A stretch of 64,000 bases of DNA, taken from NCBI RefSeq assembly GCF_013030985.1, contig NZ_WPYP01000010.1:62001-126000 (forward strand). The letters run 5' to 3'. This DNA comes from Ruegeria arenilitoris. GTDB lineage: Bacteria > Pseudomonadota > Alphaproteobacteria > Rhodobacterales > Rhodobacteraceae. Under the pieces are notes generated by a model. The model searched no databases. It had not been told where the DNA came from and saw only the letters and a list, made by a program, of their open reading frames with translations. A program made the position numbers and the translations under genes. This document shows, in pieces, positions 43,222-53,562 of this stretch (its first letter is position 1; each line of letters starts with the position of its first letter).

Positions 43222-45027
43222 ATGAGCCTGTTTTCTGTAAAAGACCTGAGCGTCCAGTTCGATACCCCCGATGGCGTGGTCGAGGCCGTCAAAGGCATCA
43301 GTTTCGACATCAACCCCGGCGAATGTCTGGGCATCGTCGGCGAAAGCGGGTCGGGCAAAAGCCAGACCTTCATGGCCGCGATGGGATTGTTGCCTCCGGC
43401 CGGGCGGGCCCTAGGGTCTGCCACGCTGAACGGCAAGGAAATCCTGAACCTGCCCATCAACAAGCTGAACAAGATCCGTGGCGATGATGTCGGCATGATC
43501 TTTCAGGACCCGCTGACCGCTCTGACCCCGCATTTGCGGATCGGCCAGCAGATGCGCGAAGTTCTGCAAGTGCATGAAGGGCTGCAAGGCTCTGCCGCGC
43601 GGGCGCGTTGCCTGGAATGGCTGGACCGTGTGCGTATCCCCGAAGCCAAACGGCGTCTGGATCAGTACCCGCATGAGCTGTCCGGCGGCATGCGCCAGCG
43701 GGTCATGATCGCGATGTCGATGTTGTGCAATCCCAAGCTGTTGATCGCGGATGAGCCGACAACGGCTCTCGACGTGACCGTGCAGGCCGACATTCTGGAC
43801 CTGATGGTACGCCTGCAAAAGGATGAAGGCACTGCGATCGCTCTGATCACCCATGACATGGGTGTCGTCGCGCGCATGTGTGATCGCATCCAGGTGATGC
43901 GTCTGGGTCAGTTCGTCGAGGCCGGGAACACGCGTGAAATCTTCCGCGCACCGCAGCACGAGTACACCCGTACACTGCTGGACGCGATGCCTCGGATCGA
44001 TGCCGGTGACGCGCCCAAAGCGTTGGAAAAGATCGAAGAACCGCTGCTCAAGGTTGATGACGTCAAGGTTCACTTTCCGATCCATGTCAAAGGCGGGCTG
44101 TTCGGGCATAAAGTGCCGCTGAAAGCGGTCGATGGCGTCAGCTTTGACATTCGCAAAGGTGAAACACTGGGTGTGGTCGGCGAGTCGGGCTGCGGGAAAT
44201 CCACGCTGGCCCGGGCCGTGTTGCAGCTGATCGAACCCAGCGCGGGCAACGTCAGCTGGCTGGGTCATCCGATCGTCGGGTTGAAACGCGCCGAGTTGAA
44301 CAGGTATCGCAAAGACCTGCAGATCGTCTTCCAGGACCCTCTTGCCAGTCTTGACCCGCGGATGACGATTTCGGCGTCAATTGCGGAACCGCTAAAAACC
44401 TATCGCCCTGACCTGACCGAGCGTGAACGCAAGGAAATGGTCGCGCAGATGATGGAGCGTGTGGGTCTGAAGGCCAACATGATCAACCGTTATCCGCACG
44501 AGCTGTCCGGCGGTCAAAACCAGCGCGTCGGCATCGCGCGGGCGATGATCAACAAGCCCAAGCTGATCATTTGTGACGAGGCGGTCTCGGCCCTGGATGT
44601 ATCCATTCAGGCGCAGATTGTGGAACTGCTGCGCGAGTTGCAGCAGGAGTTCGGGCTGTCGATGATTTTCATCAGCCACGACCTGTCAGTGGTGCGCGCG
44701 GTGTCGAACCGGATCATGGTTTTGTATCTGGGCCGGATTGTCGAACTGGGGGATGGAGAGGTGATCTGTTCCGACCCGATCCACCCCTACACAAAATCCC
44801 TGATCTCGGCAGTTCCGATTCCGGATCCGGATGTCGAACGGACCCGCCAGCGGTTGAAACTGCCTGGCGAACTGCCCTCGCCCATGGACCCGAAAGCTGC
44901 GCTGCGGTTCCTGCCCAGCCGGTTGGCTGCAGGTGAAACCAACTATGTTCCGCAACTCACCGAAGTGAGGCCCGATCATTTCGTGGCTGAGCATGACCCG
45001 CTGGACGCCATCATGAACACGGCCTGA
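43222..45027 (+). CDS. oppDF: Peptide ABC transporter, fused OppD-OppF ATPase
   Basis: A 601-residue protein made of two ABC ATPase domains. The first has Walker A GESGSGKS at ~40, [15 protein letters not shown] and [13 protein letters not shown]. The second has GESGCGKS at ~320, [15 protein letters not shown] and [14 protein letters not shown]. Each domain ends in an oligopeptide-type C-terminal extension ([25 protein letters not shown]). E. coli encodes these as two proteins; the fused form is common in alphaproteobacteria. It drives the OppBC permease. Confidence 0.95.
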   Translation: MSLFSVKDLSVQFDTPDGVVEAVKGISFDINPGECLGIVGESGSGKSQTFMAAMGLLPPAGRALGSATLNGKEILNLPINKLNKIRGDDVGMIFQDPLTALTPHLRIGQQMREVLQVHEGLQGSAARARCLEWLDRVRIPEAKRRLDQYPHELSGGMRQRVMIAMSMLCNPKLLIADEPTTALDVTVQADILDLMVRLQKDEGTAIALITHDMGVVARMCDRIQVMRLGQFVEAGNTREIFRAPQHEYTRTLLDAMPRIDAGDAPKALEKIEEPLLKVDDVKVHFPIHVKGGLFGHKVPLKAVDGVSFDIRKGETLGVVGESGCGKSTLARAVLQLIEPSAGNVSWLGHPIVGLKRAELNRYRKDLQIVFQDPLASLDPRMTISASIAEPLKTYRPDLTERERKEMVAQMMERVGLKANMINRYPHELSGGQNQRVGIARAMINKPKLIICDEAVSALDVSIQAQIVELLRELQQEFGLSMIFISHDLSVVRAVSNRIMVLYLGRIVELGDGEVICSDPIHPYTKSLISAVPIPDPDVERTRQRLKLPGELPSPMDPKAALRFLPSRLAAGETNYVPQLTEVRPDHFVAEHDPLDAIMNTA

Positions 45028-45332
45028 ACCCCCTGCCCCGAAGCCATTTACCCGGCTTCGGGGCAATTTGCTGTAACACGTCCGACCGGCCACTTCTTCA
45101 CGGCCTCAGCAGGCATAAGTCGAATGCCACATTTCGCTGCGGATGGCGCAGAAAACCGCAATGTTCCAGCATGTGGGAGCCGATCGTTTTGACTTCTACC
45201 CCCCCGGGTGGCACCATCTTGGGAAATCACGGCCTGATTACCCGTTGGCGTTGAATATTCAGGTCACAGGTCCTAAGAGGTCTGCGTAGTAAGCGCACTG
45301 TCAGACATTGTTTTAGTAACTTGAGAGGTCAA
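45028..45332 (+). other. Intergenic region between the opp operon and galU
   Basis: The 305 bases contain the opp terminator hairpin at 45034-45065 and presumably the galU promoter. No open frame with coding character was seen. The final part is AT-richer (45240-45330) and supplies GAGAGG before galU. Confidence 0.5.
45034..45069 (+). terminator. Terminator hairpin of the opp operon
   Basis: A perfect 12-bp stem (TGCCCCGAAGCC / GGCTTCGGGGCA) with an 8-base loop begins 7 bp after the oppDF stop and is followed by ATTTG. The T-run is short, but the stem is very strong. Confidence 0.75.
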
Positions 45333-46226
45333 ATGGCACGCAAGGTCACAAAGGCGATCTTCCCCGTCGCAGGGCTCGGCACCCGATTCCTGCCGGCGAC
45401 AAAGTCGGTCCCGAAAGAGATCATGACTTTGGTTGATCGCCCGCTGGTACAATACGCCATCGACGAGGCGCGCGCCGCCGGTATCACCGAATTCATCTTT
45501 GTAACGTCACGCGGCAAATCCGCTCTGGAGGACTACTTCGACCACAATCTGGTTCTCGAGCAGGAATTGAAAGCCAAGGGCAAGGATCAACTGCTGGAAA
45601 CGCTGAACGCAACCAATATGGAAAGCGGTGCAATCGCCTATATCCGCCAGCACAAAGCGCTGGGTCTGGGTCACGCGGTCTGGTGTGCCCGCCGTCTGAT
45701 CGGCGATGAACCCTTTGCCGTTATGCTGCCCGATGACGTGATTGCCGGTGACAAACCCTGCCTGAAACAGATGGTCGAAGCCTATGAGGAAACCGGCGGT
45801 AACATGGTTGCGGCCATGGAAGTTCCGGCCAACAAAACAAGCGCTTACGGCGTTCTGGACGTGGGTGAGAATATCGGATCGGTCGTCCGTGCGCGCGGTA
45901 TGGTCGAGAAACCAAAACCAGAAGAGGCACCGTCGAATCTGGCCGTTATCGGGCGCTATATTCTGGGCCCGTCAGTCCTGTACAACCTGAACCAGATGAA
46001 AAAGGGCAGCGGTGGTGAAATCCAGCTGACCGACGCCATTGCCGAGGATATCGGGAACGGTGTGCCGGTCTTTGGCTACAAGTTCGATGGTCAGCGGTTT
46101 GACTGCGGGTCCAAATCCGGCTTCCTGCAGGCCACGGTTGCCTTTGCACTGGCCCGCGATGATCTGCGCGAGGACTTGAGCCAATACCTGAACGACATCG
46201 TCGCCACAGGTAAGGCCGCGCAATAA
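45333..46226 (+). CDS. galU: UTP-glucose-1-phosphate uridylyltransferase
   Basis: A 297-residue cytoplasmic enzyme that makes UDP-glucose for exopolysaccharide, glycolipids and LPS. The nucleotide-binding PVAGLGTRFLPATKSVPKEI and MLPDDVIAG, GEIQLTDAI and GQRFDCGSKSGFLQA are all conserved. The start ATG 45333 has GAGAGG upstream and is preferred to the in-frame TTG at 45321. It is followed by a strong terminator. Confidence 0.96.
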   Translation: MARKVTKAIFPVAGLGTRFLPATKSVPKEIMTLVDRPLVQYAIDEARAAGITEFIFVTSRGKSALEDYFDHNLVLEQELKAKGKDQLLETLNATNMESGAIAYIRQHKALGLGHAVWCARRLIGDEPFAVMLPDDVIAGDKPCLKQMVEAYEETGGNMVAAMEVPANKTSAYGVLDVGENIGSVVRARGMVEKPKPEEAPSNLAVIGRYILGPSVLYNLNQMKKGSGGEIQLTDAIAEDIGNGVPVFGYKFDGQRFDCGSKSGFLQATVAFALARDDLREDLSQYLNDIVATGKAAQ

Positions 46227-46260
46227 CAGGCTGCCTTCAGCTCAGCTTTCAGGATTTTGG

Positions 46261-46288
46261 CCGGGGCGTTCAGCGCCCCGGTTTTTTT
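46261..46288 (+). terminator. Intrinsic terminator of galU
   Basis: An 8-bp GC stem (CCGGGGCG / CGCCCCGG) with a 5-base loop is followed by seven T residues, 34 bp after the galU stop. Confidence 0.92.
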
Positions 46289-46410
46289 GTGCCCTCAAAG
46301 ATTAGCAAATGGTTTTTCGTGCGTCCGGCCCGGTCAGACGGGATTCATGCACAGCACGGCAATGTGGCGCGCAATGCAATTGTCGGACCGACAGCCTCAG
46401 GAGGACGCCC

Positions 46411-47487
46411 GTGTCACAGAACTCACCCCGATTGAACCTGCCATTTCTACAGCCGTCGCAGGCGCAGAAACACGTCACCCATAACGAAGCGCTGCGCCGG
46501 CTGGACCTGATCACGCAACTGAGTGTGGCCACGACAAACGCCGCGACCCCGCCCGCCGTCCCGGATCAGGGAGAGGTTCACGCGTTGGGCGCGGCTCCCA
46601 CCGGGGATTGGACAGGGCAGGCCGGGAAACTGGCCGCGTGGCTGGACAACGCCTGGCATTTCGTCACGCCCCGCACGGGCTGGCGCGCATGGGACGAAAG
46701 CACCGGGCAAATGAAAATCTGGGATGGCAGCGCTTGGGTTGATCCTCCGGTCGCAACGCAAAATCTGGACGGAGTGGGAATCGCCACCGGGTATGACAGC
46801 ACAAACCGTCTTTCGGTGCGGTCTCCGGCGACGCTTCTCAGCCATGACGGCGGCGGGCATCAGTTGAAGATCAACAAGGCCAATGCGGGCGACACAGCAT
46901 CCTTGCTGTTTCAATCCAACTGGACCGGCCATGCCGAGATGGGCCTGTCCGGCAACACCGGCTTTACAATCAAAGTCTCGGCCGATGGCAGCAGCTGGAC
47001 CGACGCGTTGAGTTTCGATCCCGCAACCGGAATCGCCAGCGGTGCGGCGGTTCAGGCCGGTGCCGATGACACGACCGCCGGTCGGCTGATGCGGGCGGAT
47101 TATGGCTATGGACCGGGCAACCTGCTGGGTATCGTGGCACAGAGCGGTGGCACCCCGACCGGGGCCGTCATCGAACGTGGGTCGAACGCAAACGGCGACT
47201 ATGTGCGTTTTGCCGATGGCACCCAAATTTGCACCGTCTCCCTGACGGCGGCGGGCTGCACGAATGTCGATGGTGCCTTGTTTGCAAGCGCAGAAGCGGT
47301 CTGGAGTTTCCCGGTGCCTTTTGCTGTGGGCTCAACCGTTGCCGTATCCGGCAGCGGAGGCGCAACCACCCGATTCATGGGGTTCGACGCGCCGACAGAT
47401 ACTCAGGTGGGGTTCAAGGTTCTCGCCACTGCAAGCGATGCGACGGCGCTGGCACCAACGGCCATTGCGACTGGCCGCTGGTTCTGA
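46411..47487 (+). CDS. DUF2793 domain protein
   Basis: A 358-residue protein. The N-terminal ~100 residues (LNLPFLQPSQAQKHVTHNEAL, then GWRAWDESTGQMKIWDGSAW) match DUF2793, common in Rhodobacteraceae. The remainder is beta-rich and Gly/Ala/Thr-rich, like phage tail-fibre or spike proteins. The start is GTG 46411, with a perfect AGGAGG 6 nt upstream; the frame opens at 46309 without such a site. Function is not established. DUF2793 proteins have been linked, as I recall and could not check, to capsule-binding head spikes of gene transfer agents. Here it sits alone between galU and the GDP-fucose genes, with its own terminator. Confidence 0.8.
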   Translation: MSQNSPRLNLPFLQPSQAQKHVTHNEALRRLDLITQLSVATTNAATPPAVPDQGEVHALGAAPTGDWTGQAGKLAAWLDNAWHFVTPRTGWRAWDESTGQMKIWDGSAWVDPPVATQNLDGVGIATGYDSTNRLSVRSPATLLSHDGGGHQLKINKANAGDTASLLFQSNWTGHAEMGLSGNTGFTIKVSADGSSWTDALSFDPATGIASGAAVQAGADDTTAGRLMRADYGYGPGNLLGIVAQSGGTPTGAVIERGSNANGDYVRFADGTQICTVSLTAAGCTNVDGALFASAEAVWSFPVPFAVGSTVAVSGSGGATTRFMGFDAPTDTQVGFKVLATASDATALAPTAIATGRWF

Positions 47488-47496
47488 TCTCTAATT

Positions 47497-47520
47497 GCCC
47501 GGGCCTGCGCCCGGGCTTTT
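47497..47520 (+). terminator. Terminator of the DUF2793 gene
   Basis: Two copies of GCCCGGGC separated by CTGC form an 8-bp stem followed by TTTT, 9 bp after the stop. Its end touches the last bases of the convergent fcl gene. Confidence 0.8.
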
Positions 47521-48496
47521 ACTTGGCGCGCAGATCCGCGTCCGCCTGGTCAAGGAACCAGGCATAGGTTTCGCGAATCCCGTCTTCGAGCCCGACCCGT
47601 GCGCGCCAGCCCATATCGGCCAGACGGGACACATCCATCAGCTTGCGCATGGTGCCGTCCGGTTTGCTGACATCCTGCGTAATCGTGCCGGTGAACCCGG
47701 TGGTTTTCGCCACCAGAGCTGCCAGTTCCGCGATCGAGACATCGTCACCACAGCCTACGTTGATATGGCTCAGCATCGGCTGGGTATTCGCCTCATAAAC
47801 ATCGCGCGGCAGGTCGAGCACGAACAGCGAGGCTTCGGCCATGTCATCCACATGCAGGAACTCGCGGCGGGGTTTGCCGGTGCCCCAGATCACGACCTCA
47901 TCCGAACCATCCCGCTGCGCCTCGTGGAAACGACGGATCAGGGCAGGCAGCACATGGCTGTTTTCCGGGTGGAAATTGTCGCCCGGCCCATAGAGGTTGG
48001 TCGGCATGACCGAGCGGTAATCGACCCCGTGCTGCCGGTTATAGCTTTCACACAGCTTGATCCCGGCGATCTTGGCCACTGCATAGGGTTCGTTGGTCGG
48101 CTCTAACACGCCGGTCAGCAACGCATCTTCGCGCATCGGCTGCGGCACGGCGCGCGGGTAAATGCAGGAACTTCCAAGTTGCAGCAGGTTCTTCACCCCG
48201 GCGGCAAAGGCCTGATGGATCACGTTACATTCGATCATCAGGTTTTCGTAGATGAAATCCGCAGGGTAGGTGTTGTTGGCGTGAATACCGCCCACTTTGG
48301 CCGCGGCCAGGATCACGACATCCGGGCGTTCACTCTGCATAAAGTCGCGCACGGCGGCCTGATCGGTCAGGTCCAGCTCAGCATGTGTGCGGGTGACCAG
48401 CTCGAGCGCTTCACCCGCCGCTTTCCGATCCTGCAAGCGGCGCAGGATTGCGCCGCCAACCATACCGCGATGGCCTGCTACGTAGATCTTGCGCAT
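47519..48496 (-). CDS. fcl: GDP-L-fucose synthase
   Basis: A 325-residue short-chain dehydrogenase/epimerase with the Rossmann motif [10 protein letters not shown], catalytic YAVAKIAG and SSCIYPR. It converts GDP-4-keto-6-deoxymannose, made by the enzyme encoded just upstream, to GDP-L-fucose. It starts 10 bp after gmd, so the two form an operon supplying fucose or related sugars to surface polysaccharide. Confidence 0.94.
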   Translation of the reverse strand: MRKIYVAGHRGMVGGAILRRLQDRKAAGEALELVTRTHAELDLTDQAAVRDFMQSERPDVVILAAAKVGGIHANNTYPADFIYENLMIECNVIHQAFAAGVKNLLQLGSSCIYPRAVPQPMREDALLTGVLEPTNEPYAVAKIAGIKLCESYNRQHGVDYRSVMPTNLYGPGDNFHPENSHVLPALIRRFHEAQRDGSDEVVIWGTGKPRREFLHVDDMAEASLFVLDLPRDVYEANTQPMLSHINVGCGDDVSIAELAALVAKTTGFTGTITQDVSKPDGTMRKLMDVSRLADMGWRARVGLEDGIRETYAWFLDQADADLRAK

Positions 48497-48506
48497 GGCG
48501 ACCTCC

Positions 48507-49634
48507 TCAGCCGTTTTCCAGGCTTACCGGCAACTCATAGCCATGCTCTTTCAACAGCGCATGACGCTTCGCGGTTTTGAGATCCTCGACAACCATTTCG
48601 GCGCACATTTCCTGAACGGTCAGCTCCGGCTCCCAACCCAGCTTGGTCTTGGCATTCGACGGATCGCCCAGCAGCGTTTCCACCTCGGCCGGGCGGAAAT
48701 ATTGCGGGTCGATGCGCATGATCACATCGCCCGGATTCAGAGCCGGCGCGTTGTCACCCTCGATCGATTTGACCGTTGCGACCTCATCTACACCCTCGCC
48801 CGAGAACTCCAGCGTGATGCCCAGCTCGGCCGCGGACCATTCGATGAACTGGCGGACCGAGTACTGAACGCCGGTTGCGATCACGAAATCTTCGGGGTTG
48901 TCCTGCTGCAGCATCAGCCACTGCATCCGCACATAGTCTTTCGCGTGGCCCCAATCGCGCAGGCTGTCGATGTTGCCCATGTACAAGCAGTTTTCCAGAC
49001 CTTGCGCGATGTTCGCCAGACCACGAGTGATCTTGCGGGTCACGAAGGTTTCGCCACGACGCGGGCTCTCGTGGTTGAACAGAATGCCGTTGCAGGCATA
49101 CATGCCATAGGCCTCGCGGTAGTTCACCGTGATCCAGTAGGAATACAGCTTGGCAACCGCGTAAGGCGAGCGCGGGTGGAACGGCGTCGTCTCGCGCTGC
49201 GGGATTTCCTGCACCAGACCGTAAAGTTCCGAGGTCGAGGCCTGGTAGAACCGGGTTTTCTTCTCGAGCCCAAGGAACCTGATCGCCTCAAGCAGGCGCA
49301 GCGTGCCGATGGCATCGACATCGGCGGTATATTCCGGAGATTCAAAACTGACCGCCACATGGGACTGCGCGCCGAGGTTGTAAACCTCGTCCGGCTGCAC
49401 TTCCTGAATGATTCGCGTCAGGTTCGACGTATCGCTGAGGTCACCGTAATGCAGATACAGATTTGGGTTAGGAACATGCGGGTCCTGATAGATATGGTCG
49501 ATCCGCTGCGTGTTGAACGAGGACGCGCGGCGCTTAATCCCATGAACTTCATAGCCTTTTTCCAAAAGAAACTCGGCCAGATAAGACCCATCCTGTCCGG
49601 TAATACCGGTAATCAACGCCTTTTTTGTCATCAT
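48507..49634 (-). CDS. gmd: GDP-mannose 4,6-dehydratase
   Basis: A 375-residue enzyme with the Rossmann motif [32 protein letters not shown] and catalytic STSELYG and [12 protein letters not shown], typical of Gmd. It makes GDP-4-keto-6-deoxy-D-mannose from GDP-mannose and is the first step before fcl. The start has two consecutive ATG codons behind GGGAAAAA; either is possible. Confidence 0.95.
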   Translation of the reverse strand: MMTKKALITGITGQDGSYLAEFLLEKGYEVHGIKRRASSFNTQRIDHIYQDPHVPNPNLYLHYGDLSDTSNLTRIIQEVQPDEVYNLGAQSHVAVSFESPEYTADVDAIGTLRLLEAIRFLGLEKKTRFYQASTSELYGLVQEIPQRETTPFHPRSPYAVAKLYSYWITVNYREAYGMYACNGILFNHESPRRGETFVTRKITRGLANIAQGLENCLYMGNIDSLRDWGHAKDYVRMQWLMLQQDNPEDFVIATGVQYSVRQFIEWSAAELGITLEFSGEGVDEVATVKSIEGDNAPALNPGDVIMRIDPQYFRPAEVETLLGDPSNAKTKLGWEPELTVQEMCAEMVVEDLKTAKRHALLKEHGYELPVSLENG

Positions 49635-49832
49635 TTTTTCCCACGGAATACTGTGTGCATCTTTGACGTCTCAGAAACAGCAAGAAGTCACGGAATGCAA
49701 CCCAAGGCGAGAAATGGCCGAAATTACCGGCGGCAGGTTCCTGCCTGCACACCGGTCAGGGAAATCGAAGGATAACAAAGGTCTTGCTACAGGCGACAAA
49801 GTCAGCGCCGAACACTGCCCGCCTTGGTCAAC

Positions 49833-50711
49833 TTATCCGTACAAAGGAACCGCGCTTTTGGCTCCGTCTGCCAGCGCCTTGCTCTGATCCCGGCGCACCT
49901 GATCGTATAGGGCCAGCGCCTGATCCGAGAACAGGTGACTTGGCGGCTCGACATGCACGAAGTTGGACTGCCCGTCCTGTCCACGTGCCAACATGGCATA
50001 GTCACGATCCGCAACCAGCTGCTTTGCATTGGGGTTCAGATAACGGATGGCCAGACCGATCCTACGGTCATCGGACCGGTTCGGGCCCGAACCGTGAATG
50101 GTCAGCCCGTGGTGCAAAGACATCTGACCGGGCGCCAGTTCGATATGGGTCTTGCCCTTCTCTGCCACATCAACGGCAATCTCCTGCCCGCGCGACAGCA
50201 GGTTGGTTTCGGAATAGGTGTCGTTATGCGGCAGGATCGGGTTCTTGTGGCTGCCCTGCACAAAATCCATGCAGCCGCTTTCGACCGTGGCCGGGGACAG
50301 CGCGATCCAGGCAGTAACCTGATCCGGCGTCTCGCCCATGCCCCAATAAGTCAGGTCCTGATGCATACCCACGGTGTGATCGGTATGCGCCTCTTTGATG
50401 AAAAACTCGGCGGACCAGACCATGATGTCCGGGCCCAGAACGCCCTCGACCGCATCCAACACTCGGGGGTCCAGCGCGATCCTGGCCGCCAGCGGGATTA
50501 CCAGATGCGCATTCACGCGCTTGTAGGTGTTCAGCGGCAGGGGCAAATCCGCGGATAACCAATCCTGCTCAAGCTGTTCCAGTTCCGCACGTACCTCTGC
50601 GGTTTCCTGGGCTGAGAAAACCGTCAGCGGGAAAAGAAACCCGTCTTCCCAATATTGCGCGGATTGGGCTGCTGTCAGCTCGGTTTCAGACAAGGGGGCG
50701 GTTTGCTGCAT
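49833..50711 (-). CDS. Phytanoyl-CoA dioxygenase (PhyH) family protein
   Basis: A 292-residue Fe(II)/2-oxoglutarate-dependent oxygenase. The iron-binding HxD lies in GMHQDLTYWG, the distal His in LHHGLTIHGSGPN and the 2-oxoglutarate-binding Arg in RRIGLAIRY. The substrate is not predictable. It is divergent from a GcvA-like LysR regulator 103 bp away, which probably controls it. Confidence 0.87.
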   Translation of the reverse strand: MQQTAPLSETELTAAQSAQYWEDGFLFPLTVFSAQETAEVRAELEQLEQDWLSADLPLPLNTYKRVNAHLVIPLAARIALDPRVLDAVEGVLGPDIMVWSAEFFIKEAHTDHTVGMHQDLTYWGMGETPDQVTAWIALSPATVESGCMDFVQGSHKNPILPHNDTYSETNLLSRGQEIAVDVAEKGKTHIELAPGQMSLHHGLTIHGSGPNRSDDRRIGLAIRYLNPNAKQLVADRDYAMLARGQDGQSNFVHVEPPSHLFSDQALALYDQVRRDQSKALADGAKSAVPLYG

Positions 50712-50791
50712 GGCGTACCTCTGGGATGTGTTTCACTGCAGGATAGGGCACAAACCCATCGGGCCAGCGCGCAACCTCTTGCCCGTGAGGA

Positions 50792-50804
50792 TAAGTTCAG
50801 CTTA
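50792..50804. promoter_or_regulatory. Possible LysR-type site between phyH-like gene and LysR gene
   Basis: TAAGTTCAGCTTA fits the T-N11-A form with 4-bp inverted arms (TAAG/CTTA). It lies 10 bp before the LysR start, a position suited to autoregulation. Short arms make chance occurrence plausible. Confidence 0.3.
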
Positions 50805-50814
50805 GCCTGTGCGC

Positions 50815-51705
50815 ATGTCGTCCCGCATCCCCTCTCTCAACTGGCTGCGCGTGTTCGAGGCCGCGGCCCGCACCGAAAGCTTTGCCCGTGCGGCCACTCA
50901 GTTGAACATGTCGGCAGCAGCCGTCAGCCAGCAGGTCAAGGCGTTGGAGACACGGCTGGGCACTCCGCTGTTTCACCGCCACGCCCATGCGGTGACACTG
51001 ACCGAGGCGGGACGGGCCTATCTGCCATCGGTTCAGCAGTCTCTGCTGATGCTGGAGACCGCCACTACGGGGCTGTTTGGCGAAACCCGGGCGCAGCGGT
51101 TATTCGTACAATCCGTCCTGTTGTTCGCGCATGGCGTGATTGCCGGAGGCTTGCCGGATTTCCAAACAGCGCATCCTCAGATCAACCTGTCCCTCACCAC
51201 CGGTAATCTGGTGTCAGATTTCGCCAACCAGTTCACCGATTTGCAGATCGTCTTCGGCAACCCAACGCTCTACGGTGCTGAAAGCGACAGGTTGTTGCAT
51301 GAAACTCTGTACCCGATGGCCCCGCCGGAGATTGCAGCGCAGATCCAAAGCCCACAGGATCTGTTTCAGTTCCCGCTGATCGAGGTCTCGACCCATCGCG
51401 CAAGCTGGCTGCACCTGTTCGAAACCCTGCGTTTGCCCGCCGGTCAGGCACGGTTTTTCTTTGCCGACAATTCGCTGATGGCGGCCGAGCTTTCGGCCAG
51501 CGGCGGCGGCATCGCGCTGGCCCGCGCGCCTGCATCGGATCGTATCATGCAGCTGTCGGGCCTTGTCTCCTGCCTGCCGGACATTCAGGTTGCCGGGCAG
51601 GAAGCCTATCATCTGGTCTATCCCTCGCGCGCTGCGCTGCGCCCACCTGCGCGTGCGTTTCGCGATTGGCTGCTGGATCACAGCGCCGCGGTCCAGACCC
51701 GGTAA
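50815..51705 (+). CDS. LysR-family regulator (GcvA-like)
   Basis: A 296-residue regulator. Its winged helix (~6-65, IPSLNWLRVFEAAARTESFARAA and VSQQVKALETRLGTPLFHR) is of the GcvA type, followed by a substrate-binding effector domain. ATG 50815 is chosen; a GTG two codons upstream is possible. It is divergent from the PhyH-type dioxygenase. Its end overlaps the end of the convergent DUF1612-type gene by 28 bp. Confidence 0.92.
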   Translation: MSSRIPSLNWLRVFEAAARTESFARAATQLNMSAAAVSQQVKALETRLGTPLFHRHAHAVTLTEAGRAYLPSVQQSLLMLETATTGLFGETRAQRLFVQSVLLFAHGVIAGGLPDFQTAHPQINLSLTTGNLVSDFANQFTDLQIVFGNPTLYGAESDRLLHETLYPMAPPEIAAQIQSPQDLFQFPLIEVSTHRASWLHLFETLRLPAGQARFFFADNSLMAAELSASGGGIALARAPASDRIMQLSGLVSCLPDIQVAGQEAYHLVYPSRAALRPPARAFRDWLLDHSAAVQTR

Positions 51706-52757
51706 CGCCCCTGGCCCGTCACCTCGCGGATCAGGCCGCGTCGGGTAAATCGGTCGATATTGCGTTGCACCGCCGCGCGCGAGGCTTTGGTCAATTCTTC
51801 AGCCAGCGGCGCCGATACCATGGGCCAAGCGGTCAGAACGTCGATCAACAAGGGTGGCGTTCGCCCGCTGAGCCCGCTGGTGGCCTCACGCGCGCGCTGA
51901 TCCCAGGCGCTGACCCGGTCCAGATGCATTAGCGCCGCCAGCGCCGCCTGCCCTGCCCCCCGCACCCAGGCCGAGAGCTTTTCGTCCACCTCCCCTGCCC
52001 CGCGCAACGCGCCCGGGCCTGACAGGGCCAGCGGCATGAACATCGCCCCACCACGCCCCATTGTGGCCGCATGTCGGGCCGCAATGATGGCGGCTTCGGT
52101 ATCCTGGCCAATACCCTGCGACAGCGCGCGCCACGCATGAAAGGCCATGGCGGCCTGCGTGACCGGGTGCAGACCTTCGGAATTGCGCATCACTTCGGCC
52201 AGATCGGCCACCGCCTCGGGGATGTCCTCGATTCCCTGCGCCATCCGGTCCAGAAACGCGGTCAGGCCGGTCTCCCACCCGCCCTCCGAGGGGCCGGGAC
52301 CCGCAGTCAGCCGCCGCACCGCCCAACCCGCGCGGAACAGTGCCTGAACGTCATCTCCGGTTGCACCAATGCGCAGACCCGTCCACAGCGCCAGCCGATC
52401 CACACTGATCCGGTCGCCGGTCCACCAGCCCAGATCGGACACATCCATAAGGGCCAGCCGATGGGTCCACCCATCCGGCCCCGCACGCAGACGTTCGTCC
52501 AGCGCGCCAAAAATCGCAGCCAGATCGGCGAGTTCATAAGACAGCTCGGCCTGTGCCGCGCGCCAGTCCCGCGGGTCGAACAACAATCGGCGATCCACCT
52601 TCGGACCGGGGGTCAGGAAATCCTCGGCCGCCTCTTCATCCTCGGGCGGCAGAAACCACAGATCGTCGTCTTCGGGCGGGTCCGCGTCATAGATACTCGG
52701 AGGACCAACCGCATCGGCGTCCTCATCCGGATCAGGTATGACAGGTTTTGTCGTCAT
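51678..52757 (-). CDS. DUF1612/HTH_13 (RHE_PE00001-like) protein
   Basis: A 359-residue protein with an acidic N-terminus (~1-50), then a helical domain with ALFGALDERLRAGP-like and DLGWWTGDRI blocks. The C-terminal helix-turn-helix (~305-359, LIDVLTAWPMVSAPLAEELTKASRAAVQRN and GRGRYRVW-like end) is of the HTH_13 type. The family is mostly known from rhizobial plasmids and has no defined function. It could be a DNA-binding regulator. The assignment is from motif memory. Confidence 0.68.
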   Translation of the reverse strand: MTTKPVIPDPDEDADAVGPPSIYDADPPEDDDLWFLPPEDEEAAEDFLTPGPKVDRRLLFDPRDWRAAQAELSYELADLAAIFGALDERLRAGPDGWTHRLALMDVSDLGWWTGDRISVDRLALWTGLRIGATGDDVQALFRAGWAVRRLTAGPGPSEGGWETGLTAFLDRMAQGIEDIPEAVADLAEVMRNSEGLHPVTQAAMAFHAWRALSQGIGQDTEAAIIAARHAATMGRGGAMFMPLALSGPGALRGAGEVDEKLSAWVRGAGQAALAALMHLDRVSAWDQRAREATSGLSGRTPPLLIDVLTAWPMVSAPLAEELTKASRAAVQRNIDRFTRRGLIREVTGQGRYRVWTAAL

Positions 52758-52815
52758 ATCCGGTATACTTCGGGGAATTGCCGCAGTTCACAAGGCGTTT
52801 TTGCTCCCCGTGCCC

Positions 52816-53562
52816 TCAGCCCGGGAAACTTGTGGTCAGGATGTCCAGCTGCCCGGCCAGATCGGTCTGATCCCTGGCACCGATCAGCATGTACCCATAC
52901 CCATCCTGCGCCCAGGTCGCCGTGGCCAAACCACTTAGAACCGCCTGTTTCAACTCTCTTGTCGGCGCACCTTCGCCCTGCCGGATCACACAAAAGGCAA
53001 AAGGCTGGCCCTGTTCATCAGCAAACACGACCTGAACCAGTGGCTTGCCCTTGAAGGACAGAATCTGCGCGCGCTTCAACTCTCCGCCCGGCAGCGCCTC
53101 AAGCGCCGCGCGGTTGAGCGACCGCCCCAGCTGTTCTTCGGCCATCGCAAATTGCGCGTCCAGCGCCTGGGGCGAGCTGTCCAGCGACGCGATCGTGTCC
53201 GGCGTATAGAGCGACTGATAGATCGCGGCCTGCGCGGCCCAGCCCAAAGGTTTCGGACGCATGGCCCAGTAGGTTGCGGATACGGCCACAACAGCGACCG
53301 AGGCCGCAACGGCCAGCAACCGCAACCCGCCGCCCGCAGGCCGGACGGGCGCAACAGGCACGTGTTCGGGCAGTTCAACCGCAGGCGTTTCGGCAGGCAC
53401 ACGCGCAAATACCGATTGCACCACAGGCGCAAACGGGTCCAACGCCATCAGGCGCTGTTCCAGCTCGGGGTCGGCCTCAACCGCGCTTTCGATGGCGCGG
53501 GCCTCAGCCTCGTCCAGTCTGCCTTCCAGATACGCTGTCAGCGTCTCGTCGGAAAACTTCAT
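52816..53562 (-). CDS. Anti-sigma factor
   Basis: A 248-residue membrane protein. The cytosolic N-terminus (~1-80, FSDETLTAYLEGRLDEAEARAIE) is of the anti-sigma type without zinc-binding Cys/His, followed by one helix (~82-104) and a periplasmic domain (~110-248). It overlaps the ECF sigma gene by 4 bp (ATGA), so it should hold that sigma factor inactive. The sensed stress is unknown. Confidence 0.85.
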   Translation of the reverse strand: MKFSDETLTAYLEGRLDEAEARAIESAVEADPELEQRLMALDPFAPVVQSVFARVPAETPAVELPEHVPVAPVRPAGGGLRLLAVAASVAVVAVSATYWAMRPKPLGWAAQAAIYQSLYTPDTIASLDSSPQALDAQFAMAEEQLGRSLNRAALEALPGGELKRAQILSFKGKPLVQVVFADEQGQPFAFCVIRQGEGAPTRELKQAVLSGLATATWAQDGYGYMLIGARDQTDLAGQLDILTTSFPG

